From assembly GCF_000715075.1 (NCBI RefSeq), contig NC_134081.1, forward strand, positions 66,141,153-66,205,152: DNA of 64,000 nt. Direction: 5' to 3'. Position numbers and translations under genes: made by a program. This document shows, piece by piece, positions 48,928 to 59,237 of the stretch (its first letter is position 1; each line of letters opens with the position of its first letter). Origin of the DNA: Nicotiana tabacum (Eukaryota; Streptophyta; Magnoliopsida; Solanales; Solanaceae). The notes beneath the pieces were generated by a model. It was given only the letters and a program-made list of their open reading frames with translations, was not told the DNA's origin and ran no database searches.

Positions 48928-50270
48928 TTGTACAGAGACATCCGTTCTTCTTCTCTTATTCTCTCACAAATGGTGAGAATTCATGCGATGGCATCATCCG
49001 GCGGCAGAGGGGTAGCATCCTTGGTTGTTAGAGGTAGAGATAGAGGCCGAGGGAGGGCCAGAGCTGTTGTCGGGGGACGAAGGCATCCTAGAGTAGCTCC
49101 AGTGGCACCACCAGTGGACCCAATGAAGGATCCTATTATTGAGAAGCATGATGAGATACCTACAGCCGAGAAGTCCCCGACATAGTTCACGACCGCGCCA
49201 AGATTTTTGGAGGTCATGGGATATAAGTGGTGGTTTATTTATACTATGATTCAGGCTAGATTATTTCCAGCAGACTCGGCTTAATCAAGCCAGAGAGGGA
49301 GGCTATACCCCCACCACTCATATACCGTGGCAGGTTGAGGTTATTATTCAGACTTCAGGGCTATTACTTACGAGAGACATTTAGCCGGTTGCAGCAACAA
49401 GAGCAAGACTAGGACATCCATAACTGTCAATGAGCATAAGAGTCTAGACGGATTTTCGAGGCTTCATCTCCCCTTTTTGACGGTGAGACGTTAGAGGACC
49501 CGTAGGATTTTATTAAACGTTGCAGGGATATGAAGCATAATTTGGGACTAGTAGAGTCCAATGGGGTGGACTTCACCACTTTTTAGCTGAGGAGGAAAGC
49601 CCATAGATAGTGGCAGTCTTATCTTCTGGGTAGACTAGCATTTTCCCTACCTTGTCTTGGGATCAATTCTCTACTATCTTCTTGGAGAAGTATATACCAC
49701 CCACTAGAAGGGATAAGTTACAGAGCCAGTTTGAGAGGATTCAGCAGGGCCAGATTTCTGTGACCGACTACGAGACGAGATTCGTGAGTTGTCTTGTCAT
49801 CAAGCTATATTAATTCCCATAGAGGCAGAGAGGGTGCGGAGGTTCATTTCAGGATTGCACTATGGGATTCAAGTTGCTGTGGCCTAAGAGGTAGAGTTGG
49901 GGACTTCCTTCAATAAGGCTGTGGAGATAGCTTAGAGGATCGAGTGTATCCGTAACCAGAGTAGAAAGGCCATGTCAAGGGAAAACCAGCCTTGGTATAC
50001 TGGAAGTTTCAGCGTCACCTCGTATAGGGGAAGAGGTTAGTTTGAGAGGGATATACTACCAGGCATATGTATTCAGCACCACAACCTATTTAGGGTGCTC
50101 CAGTGCAGCCATACTTCAGCACCATGCCAGAGAGTACCTACCCTCCACCGGTTATTCAGGGTTCCTCTAGTTGGTATTCGGGCCATCAGGGCGAGATTCA
50201 GAGTCAGCAGCCTCCCATGGATATGGGTTACATAAAGAGGTATTGTCCCAGACTTTGGGGTAAGGTGGTG
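48928..50270 (+). pseudogene. E4 gag remnant
   Basis: 48970..49185 gives an Arg/Gly-rich N-terminus (VASLVVRGRDRGRGRARAVV). ~49450..49800 is the capsid core (RIFEASSPLFDGETLEDP, DFIKRCRDMKHNLGLVES) with in-frame TAG codons where family members have Gln or Trp. ~50220..50260 retains the end of a CCHC knuckle (GYIKRYCPRLWG). Several stops, no long open frame. Confidence 0.75.
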
Positions 50271-50449
50271 TAGCAGGGCCATCAGCCCCTGATTACTGTA
50301 TCATTTACAGCACCGCCAGTCCAGCAGGCCATACACGGAGGGTAGGTGGGTAGGGTTGCCGTAGACGTCGAAGCCAGTTAGATGGCACTCAGCCAGATAT
50401 TTTGCCTTCCTAGCTAGGCCAGAGGTAGTAGCCTCCGACGTTGTGATCA

Positions 50450-50800
50450 CATATATTATTTTTGTCTGTCATAGAGATGCATCGGTACTATTTGATCCTA
50501 GGTCTACCTATTCCTATACGTCTTCTCATTTTTCAACTTATCTTGATATATCTCATTAATCTTTGGGTACTCCTATTTATGTGTCCACGCTAGTGGGTGA
50601 TTCTGTTGTTATTATTGAGTTTAACGGGCATGTGTGGTGACTTTATGTGGGTATGAGATTAGAGAAGATCTTGTATTACTCGATATGATTGATTTCAAGG
50701 TTATCCTTGGCATAGATTGGTTGTCGCCATATCGAGTACCATGCCAAGACTATTACATTGGCGATGCTAGAGTTGCCTAGGATGGAGTGGAGAGGTTCAC
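50450..50800 (+). pseudogene. E4 protease remnant, active site altered
   Basis: LFDPRSTYSYTSSHF: the D-P-G-S active-site block has become D-P-R-S, a G-to-A type change. Downstream the linker (VILGIDWLSPYRVPCQDYYI-like, shifted) and LPRMEWRGSLV follow. Confidence 0.7.
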
Positions 50801-52140
50801 TAGTAGTGCATCCAGTCGGGTTATTTCTTTCTTGAAGGCTAAATGTATGATTGAGAAGGGTTGTTTTGCCTATCCGGTCTTTATTCAAAATATTGTGATG
50901 GAGATTCCCATGGGTTATTCAGTGCCTATGGTGAGGGAGTTTCCCGATGTATTTCCTACTGACTTACCAGGGATGCCACTATATCGTTATATCGACTTCG
51001 ACATTGATTTGGTGCCAGGCATCCAGCCTAACTCTATTCTGCCTTATCATATGGCCCGTATGAATTTGAGAGAGTTAAAGCAACATCTTTAGGAGTTTCT
51101 TGAAAAGGGTTTCATCATGTCGAGTGTGTCGCCTTGGGGCATATCGGTGTTATTTGTTAAGAAGAAGGATGGGAGTATGCAAGTGCGCATTGACTACCAC
51201 CAATTTAATAAGATCACAATTAAGAAAAAGAATCATTTGCACACATTAATGATTTATTTGATCAGCTTGAGGATGCTAGGGTGTTCTTGAAGATTGACAT
51301 GAGATCTAGGTATCATCTGTTGAGGATTTGCGCTTCGGATGTTCCGAAGACTACCTTTCGGACTAGATATGGGAACTACAAGTCTCTAGTGATTTCTTTC
51401 AGCTTGACTAATGCCTCGGTGACCTTTATAGATTTGATAAATTAGGAGTCCAGGACATATCTTGACTCGTTTGTGATTGTCTTCACTGAGGACATATTAG
51501 TATAATCCCATAGCATGGAGGAGCACAAACAACACTTGAGAATAGTGCTTTAGAATCTAAGGGAATAGAAGCTATACGCTAAGTTCTCTAAGTGTGTGTT
51601 ATGGGTAGTTTATGGCATTATTGGGGCATGTTGTATTAGCTGACGGTATTAAGGTGGATCCTAGGAAGATTAAGGCAGTTCAGAGTTTCCCTCGTCCTAC
51701 CACAACGACTGAGATTAGGAGTTTTTTGGGGCTAACAGGTTATTATCATCAGTTTGTGGAGGGCTTCTCGTCTATTGTAGTTTCTTTGGCTAGGTTGACC
51801 CAAAAGGGTGTTCAGTTCAGGTGGTCTAATTATTATGAGGCAATTTAGAGTTGGTTGTAATAGTTCGTACTCTCAAAATTTGGAAAAACTATCTCTATGG
51901 TTTGTTGTGTGAGGTGTACACCGACCAACGCAGTTTACATCATCTATTTAAGTAGAAGGGTCTTAATTAGAGGCAGTGTAGGTGGCTTGAGTTGCTGAAG
52001 GACTATGATATTATCATTCTTTATCATTCGGACAGGGCGAATATGGTCACGGATGCCTTGATTAGGAAGGCTGAGAGTATGGGTAGCTTGACATTCATTC
52101 CAGCAGATGAGAGTCCATTGGCTTTGACATTCCGTCCTTA
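50787..52140 (+). pseudogene. E4 reverse transcriptase and RNase H remnant
   Basis: 50787..51092 is the RT entry region (VREFPDVFPTDLPGMPLYRY). 51100..51500 covers fingers and palm with [15 protein letters not shown] and, at the catalytic site, FVIVFTEDILV, where two adjacent Asp are expected. 51612..51848 is the thumb/connection (LGHVVLADGIKVDPRKIKAV). 51850..52100 is RNase H ([32 protein letters not shown]). Stops in place of Gln (for example HL*EFLE at 51090, and VL*NLRE*KLYA near 51550) break it. Confidence 0.8.
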
Positions 52141-52329
52141 GCTAACCGACTTATGACTTTGGATATTTGAAAGCCTAGTCGAGTTCTTGCATGTGTTGTG
52201 GCTCAGTCTTTCTTTATCCGAGCAGATCAAGGCTCATCAATTTGATGATCCACACTTACTTGTCCTTAGAGAGACAGTACTATGAGGTGATGCCAAGGAG
52301 GTGACTATTGGTGATGATGGGGTTCTGAG

Positions 52330-53530
52330 GCCCCTTATATGTTCATAATGCTGATGTACTGAGTGAGTTGCTCCTGGAGGAGGCTAACAGTTCACGCTAT
52401 CCTATTAATCCAAGTGTCACGAAGATGTATCGTGACCTGAGGCAGCATTAATGGCAGCTGCGGATGAAGTACATAGGTTGATATGTATCGAGGTGTCTCA
52501 ATTTCCACCAGGTTAGGTATGAGCACTAGAGACCGAGTGGTTTGCTCCAGCACATGGCTATACTAGAGTGAAAATGGGAGCACATCACAATGGATTTCAT
52601 GGTTGATTTGCTACGAACGTTGAGGAAATTTGATGTTGGATGGGTCATTGTCAATTGACTGACCAAGTCTGCAAGATTTATCCTAGTGATGACTATATAT
52701 ACTTCTAAGAGATTGGCTTAGATTTACATTCAAGAGATCTTTTGGTTGCATGGCGTGCTTATCTCCAATATTTTAGATCAAGGCACTCAGTTCACTTCGC
52801 ACTTCTAGAGAGCGGTACAGATTGAGTTGGGTACTCGGGTAGAGCTTAGCATTGCCTATCATCCGCAGACCGACAGGAAATCAGAGCGCGGACCGTTCAA
52901 ATTTTGAAGGGTATGCTCAAGGCATGTGTGATTGATTTTTGAGGGAAGAAGGATCGATTCTTGCCATTGGTTGACTTTGCATATAATAACAGCTATCAGT
53001 CCAGCATTGAGATGGCTCCATTTGAGGCTTTGTACAACCGACGATGTCGTTTCTCGATCGGTTGGTTCGAGCCCGGTGATGCTAGGTTATATGGTACTGA
53101 TTGGGTAAATGAGGCCTTAGATAAGGTAAAGTTGATTCAGGAGCGGCTTCACATAGCTCAGTCCAGGAAGAAGAGTTACGTGGATTAGAAAGCGCGTGAT
53201 TTGTCTTTTATGGAGGGCGAGAAATTACTTCTGAACATCTCGCCTATGAAGGGTATCATGAGATTTAGCAAGCGGGTAAGTTGAGTCTAAGGTTTATCGA
53301 TTTGTTCGAGGAGTTAGAGCGAATTGGTGAGGTTTCATATAGGCTTGCTTTCCCACCTAGCTTATCGGGAGTTCATATGGTATTCTACGTGTCTATAATT
53401 CTAAAGTACCATGCTGATAGGTCCCATGTGTTGGATTATAACACAATTCAGATGGATTGGCACTTTAGTTACAAGGAGAAGCCAATTGCCATTTTTGATA
53501 GACAGGTTTGCAAGTTGAGGTCTTAGGAGA
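52330..53530 (+). pseudogene. E4 integrase and C-terminal module remnant
   Basis: 52380..52560 corresponds to the zinc module, heavily decayed. 52590..52890 is the core (second Asp region ILDQGTQFTSHF with Trp turned to stop; ELGTRVELSIAYHPQTDR). 52961..53188 is LVDFAYNNSYQSSIEMAPFE and ALYNRRCRFSIGWFEPGDAR. 53200..53530 is the GPY/chromodomain-like tail (FEELERIGEVSYRLAFPPSL, SGVHMVFYVSIILKYHADRS). Domain order is as in E1. Confidence 0.8.
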
Positions 53531-53620
53531 TTTTGGTCGTGAAGGTCTAGTGGAGAGGTCAGCCAGCTGATAAAGCGAGTTGGGAGACCGAGGAGGAATA
53601 TTTGTTTAAGAGTTAGAGAA

Positions 53621-56320
53621 TATAATGACACGATCGGTCTGTTTTGTTTTCTAGGGCCTCGTTCCCCTATTTGAGATTTCACGTATGTGTTTTTTCCTAT
53701 TTTATGACTTGCAGGGGTGGTTGTTTTAGTCCCGGAAGTGTTTGGGTTGAATTCGGAACACTTAGTTATGTGCTAGTGGCCTAAGGCAACCAAGTTTGAA
53801 TAAAGTAAACACTTTGAGTAAATGACCTCAACATTATTCAAAGGTTCCAATAGGTTTGTATGGTGACCTTGGACTTGGGCGTATGTTCGGGTCGAGTTTC
53901 GCGTGGTCAGGGAGCAATTCGATGCTTATTGTCGGAAGTTTGCATTTCGAAAATTTTAGAATTTGCTAAGTTTGAATTGGTGTGGACTTTTGTGATATCG
54001 GATCCCGTTTGGTATTCCGAGCTTGGGGATAGGTTCATGTTGTCATATTGGACGCGTGTATTAAATTTTGTTCATTCCGAGTTGTGTAAGTATGATTCGT
54101 GGTGTTTGGAGTTAGTTGAAAGAAGTTGAAAGTTTAAAAAAATTGATTAGTTTGGTTTAGGGTACAATTCTTTGTTCTAATGATATTTTATATGTTTTGA
54201 GACCTTGAGTAGGCCCGCGTTAGTTTTATGGACTTGTTGGTATGATTGGACGGAGTCCCAGGTGGCTCTGGTGAGTTTCGGACCACGAGGAGCATGTTGC
54301 ATTTGCCAGATTTTTATTGGTACTGGTGTGCTCCGCGATCGTGAAGTAAGTCCTGTGATCATGAAGAAGGGGACTGGCAGGCGAGCTTTTGCTCAAAGCT
54401 TCACGAGAAAGGGGTCGCGTTCGCAGAGGGCTGGGGGGCATCACGTTCGCTTTCATGGTATCGCGTTCGCGAAGGTATGAAGGCAAATAGTTTGGCCTTC
54501 ACGTTCTCATAGCTGGGCTCGCATTTGCGTAGGCTTGGTAGGCTGAAAGGTCACGGTCGCGAAGAAGGGAATTATGGTAGAGGCAGATTTGGCATTCACG
54601 ATCGCGAGAGTGCTTCCATGGTCGCGAACAATAACGCCCGGGCAGAATATAATTGGGGAGCTCAGGTTTTGGCTCCTTTTATCTACTTTCTCTCTTGCTA
54701 AGGCGATTTTGGAGGGCCATTTTCATCAACTAACACAACGTAAGTGATTCCAACTTGTTGTAAGCTAAATACCTGGAAATTGGTAGAAAATGTTGAATTT
54801 TTGGATTTTTGTTGGAAACCTAGAAGTAAAAAGGGGATCTAACCACTAAATTGGATATGGAATTGGGAACAAATTATATGTTTGAGTTCTTGGTGATATG
54901 GGTAGCATTTATTTTGGAGAATTTTTGAAATTCGGACGCGTGAGCCCATGGTTGACTTTTATTGGCTTTTTGTACGCGATTGAGATTTTCTTCTAACTGA
55001 TAAATTATGGGTTCTTGAGTATGTTTTGACTAGTTTACATGTTCTTTGACTAGTTTCGGATTGTTTGGTATTGGTTTGAGGTGTTACAGCAGTGTTGGAG
55101 CCATTTATTAGATTTCGAAGCAAGATAACTCTCTTGAGTATGTTTGGACTAGTTTACATGTATGTATTCCAATTGCCACGTGTTATATGTTATGGGAACT
55201 ACATACGTACGAGTTAATGAGCGTCCGTGCGTATGCTAGATTTTTTATACATCCAGATAGACTTAGACTTATACCATGCTTTAATTGTCCTACTTGAGTT
55301 AATCTTGTCTGTTTAAATGCTTCAACTGATGACTTAGCTTGAGACCAGACTTGCGTAGTTTCTCATGCCTAACTATTCTTGAGCTTTGGTGCGCTACTTT
55401 ATTAGCTGTGAGGTTATACTTCCACTTACGAATTTACTCCTGTGTGGTAATTATGTGTCCGGAAGTTTTAATATTCTTGTGGGATCGGGTTTTTTGCCAT
55501 ATTAGTATACTTATGAAAATACCTAAGTGATATTCTTATGGGACCGTGCTGATTGCCTCAGCACTCTCTTTATGGGATCGAGTCATTCCCCTCGGCGGGA
55601 TTATCTGAAATATTTCGATAGGCAGTCCGTGCGTACATGAGCACCTTGACGGATTTATACTTGCTTCATTTATTGAAAAACATATTTTACATATTTATCT
55701 TTTTTGTTACTACTAGTCATGCCTCATACCTGTCTACTTTCTTATGTATATCGATTATTGGATGACTACTAAGTGTCGACATCGACCACTCTCTACTACC
55801 TCTTTGAGGTTAGACTAGATAATTACGTACTCATGCCACACTTTTGCACTAATTGTGCAAGTATTGAGGCAGGTTCATCTGGTGGTCACACAAGCGCATA
55901 GGCGCACTTGCTGATTAGACTTAGTGGTGGGTTGCTTCTATGCTTCGGTCCACAGCACACAGAGTCTTCTTCCTCTCTATTTATTGTATTTTATGTACTT
56001 TTCATTCCAGACAGTTATTGTAGTAGTATTGTATATTATAGTAGATTCTTGTGTACCAGTGACACCGAATTTTGGGATTTTAAACAGTTGTTCATGGTTG
56101 TACGGCTGTTATGACATTCAGCTTTATATTTTGTTCATGCTTCGTATCTTGGCGAAGATGTTGGTATTTACCATGATTTCTAAGCTGAATTCCACTTATT
56201 TATTTCATCACTTGTTTTAAAAGATGTATGAACTATCGGACGTTGTGTTGATTTCTTATTGGCTTACCTAATGGTATCGTTGGGGCCATCACGGCCTATG
56301 ATGGGAATTGGGTCGTGAAA
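53621..56320 (+). repeat. E4 3' LTR
   Basis: Starts TATAATGACACGATCGG (TG to TA at the terminus) after TTAAGAGTTAGAGAA, a degraded PPT, and ends GTCGTGAAA, where the 5' copy has CGTGACA. TATAAT at 54648 follows palindromic TCGCGA words (~54325..54630). Confidence 0.85.
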
Positions 56321-56325
56321 TTATG
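56321..56325. other. E4 target-site duplication, right
   Basis: TTATG, identical to 46091..46095. Confidence 0.85.
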
Positions 56326-56478
56326 GGTATACTTTCATGAAAAAGTAAAGGTTGTGAAGGATTCTTTTATGGAAATAAAATGGAATCCTTTTTGGATTTA
56401 TTTTTCTTAAGAGGTAATCAAATTATTTTAAGTTTTGGAACATTACTTGAAGATGATATTGTCCAACCTCACTCCTAT

Positions 56479-59055
56479 TGTAATGACCTAATAGGTTGTT
56501 TTGAGTTCTAACTTTTTATTTTGTGATTTGTGACTTTGAATAGCTTCATTTGGTAATTTATGACTTGTATGCATGGTTCGTTTTAATTTCCGGAAAGTTT
56601 AGATGGATTTTGATAAAGAACTCTTGATTCTAGAGCTTTAAAGTTGTTGAAGTTGATCACAGTCAATGATCTTGGTAAAAGACCTTAGATCGGTGTATTG
56701 ACAATTTCGGTAAGTCCGTATGATGATTATGGACTTGTACGCATATTTGGTTTGGGTCTTGGGTGACCCGAGGCCATTTCAGCGCTAATAGACGAAGGTT
56801 GGAAAAAAGAGTTTATGAACATTGAAATTCTTGAGTTTTGATGCCTGATACTTGATCTTAGATGTTGTTTTGATGTTTTGAGCTTGAAAGCGAGTTCGTG
56901 CAAGGTTTATATACTTTTTTGGATGTTTGGACAAGGGTCCGACGGCCAGGGTGAATTTCAGGGTGGTTTCAGATCATTTTGGACTTTGTTAAGTTAGCTG
57001 ATGTACTGGTTTTTCACAGTGCTTCATGATTACGGAGCTTGTCTCGCGATCACATAAGAGGATTGGCATTTGGGATAGGTTGTTATTCGCGATCGCAAAG
57101 CTTTTCTCGTGATCACATAATGTCTTCTAGCACTTAGGGGAATTTTCTCTCTATAATCGCGTTGGTGGCTTAGTGATCACGTAGAAGGGCGTTGGGGCCA
57201 CAGGGCATTTGTTCATCACAAACGTGATAGGTGGGACGAAAAAAGCGAAGGCTTGAGGGCTTGCCTTTCGTGAAGGCGAAGCTACCTACACAAACGCAAT
57301 GGTCTATGACTGTTGGCCTTCGCGAACGCGGGCGTCCTTCCACGAACGCGAAGAAGGATTTTTGCCGAGGTATAAATAGTGCCGAAAATCGAGATTTAGC
57401 CATTTTTCACCATTTACCATTGATTTCAGAGATTTTTGAGAGGAGTTTCATCCCAACATCAAAGGTTAGTAATTTTAACTTAGTTTTTATTTATTTCCAG
57501 GATTTTCCATAGATTTTCACCTTTAAATCTAGGAAATTTAAGTGTAAAATTTGGGATTTTGGGGAAAGTTTCACGAGAGATATTTTTGGAGATTTGGACC
57601 TTTTGATATAAATCACATATTTGGATTCGAGAAGAATGGGTAACCAGGATTTGGTCTTGATTTTCGATTTCGACCAAGTGGGTCCGTGATGACTTTTTGT
57701 TGACCTTTCAAAATATAATAAAGATTGAAAGTTTTTTATACTAAAATATTTTTTAAATCTTTTTTGACTTATTTGAGTATTAATTGACTAGATTCGACTT
57801 GTTTGGATATTTGTGCTAAAGGGAAGGCGGTTTTGGATTGTCGATTTGCTACTGAAAGAGGTAAGTATCTTGGTTAACCTTGACTTGAGGACATTAGGAT
57901 GTAATTGAATCTATTTGATACGTATTTTGTGTGTTGGGATAGCATATGTGCAAGGTGACGAGTGTATATGCGTTGTCATAGGCTAAAACATGCAGGTAGA
58001 ACAAGTTAATTTCATGCATTTACTTATTTTGTGCCTTAATCTTCCATGCTATGTTGGTTTGTGTGACTACTTGATTATTCACGTGTTAATAACCTTGTTT
58101 GAACTCTTGTTTAGATATATGAGTGAGATTAGCTCTTGGATATTGGATTGCCACTATACCTTGTTCGTGTTCATATTTTCCTTAATAAATTATGCCTATC
58201 TATTCTCTTTGTTATTATATTTTGAGCTTTGTCATGTTTGGTTGGCTGTTAGATGTTCCCATATAAATTGATATGTTGGATCAGGTTGTGCTCCACAATA
58301 TATATTATGAATTGTGGTGGTTGACTTGTGATATTGTCCTCCTTTGTGGGTTTGGATATGTTGTTCACAAATATCATTTCATCCCCATTAATTTAAGATA
58401 TTAAGAATAATTTTGGTTATTTTATTTGAGAAACGTGGTTATTACGTCTTTTATTGAATCCTTTTACTATTTTCTGCCTTTATTCCTGGTATTACTATTG
58501 TTATCTCTCCTGCTATTTCTATTGCTTATTAATTATATAGGTTTATATGGTAAGTATTTTATCATAGGCTCGTTACTATCTCGTCGAGGTTAGACTCGAT
58601 GCTTGCCGAGTACATTGGGTCGATTGTACTCATGCTATACTTCTGCACTTCTTGTGCATATTCAGACATTGGTACCAACAAGCTCACAAGAGGTGCTTAG
58701 CCATTACCAGTCAGGAGACTCGAGGTAGTGCTGCATTCTCGTTCGCATGCCTTGAAGTCACCTTTCCATATTTTCCATTACTGTTTATTTGTATCAGACT
58801 GCATTATATTACTTTCTTACTCTGTATTTAGCACTCATTAGATCTCATTTACTTAGTGACACCAGTCTTGGAGATTTGTTTAAATAGTGTATTGGTTTAG
58901 ACTTATTATGTGATTTCGGAGCTTTGTCGTTATTTAAGATATTATGTTGTTAATCATTTAGTTGTGTTTCATTGCTTATTATAAATGTGTTGGCTTACTT
59001 AGAAAGTACGTTAGGCACTATCACGACCTCTTGATTGAGATTTTGGGTCGTGAAA
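56479..59055 (+). repeat. E5: solo LTR of a Ty3/gypsy element
   Basis: Starts TGTAATGACCTAATAGG and ends GATTTTGGGTCGTGAAA, the termini typical of the LTRs in this window. There is no internal domain on either side, so it is a solo LTR (2577 bp), presumably left by LTR-LTR recombination. TATAAATAG at 57371..57379 follows a cluster of GCGAACGCG, CGATCGCAAAG and TCGCGATCAC-like words at ~57010..57360. Flanking pentamers CCTAT and CCATA do not match, so the target duplication is not confirmed. Confidence 0.75.
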
Positions 59056-59237
59056 CCATATAAATTATCATGTTACTGCTATTGATGACTAACGTTATTC
59101 GCACAATTTGGAGAATTTACTCAAGGGAAATACCAATTCATATGAATAGGTAATTTCAAGGATTCAAACTGCTCAACTAAAGAATCAAGCCATGAAGACA
59201 AACTTGCAAAGGTTTTTTAGTTGTTTAGGGATGAGTC

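Larger units (their letters stand above)
46096..56320 (+). mobile_element. E4: complete-structure plus-strand Ty3/gypsy element with TSD
   Basis: 5' LTR 46096..48857, PBS 48861..48872, gag to integrase, 3' LTR 53621..56320, flanked by TTATG. The coding order and protein signatures match E1, so the two are related families. Coding regions are dense with stops, almost all explainable as C-to-T or G-to-A changes, and both the protease and RT catalytic motifs are altered. Structurally complete, functionally dead. Confidence 0.9.
45819..59237 (+). mobile_element. Probable Ty1/copia 3' LTR shredded by E4, E5 and E6
   Basis: After the purine tract the sequence TTTTGAGCTGGG..TTTTGATAATTAACAAACAG looks like the start of a copia LTR. 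The same host sequence resumes at 56326..56478 (after E4) and 59056..59237 (after E5), where E6 begins. Only ~610 bases of host sequence remain in three pieces. The copia identity is inference; the E4 interruption is directly shown by its target duplication. Confidence 0.4.
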
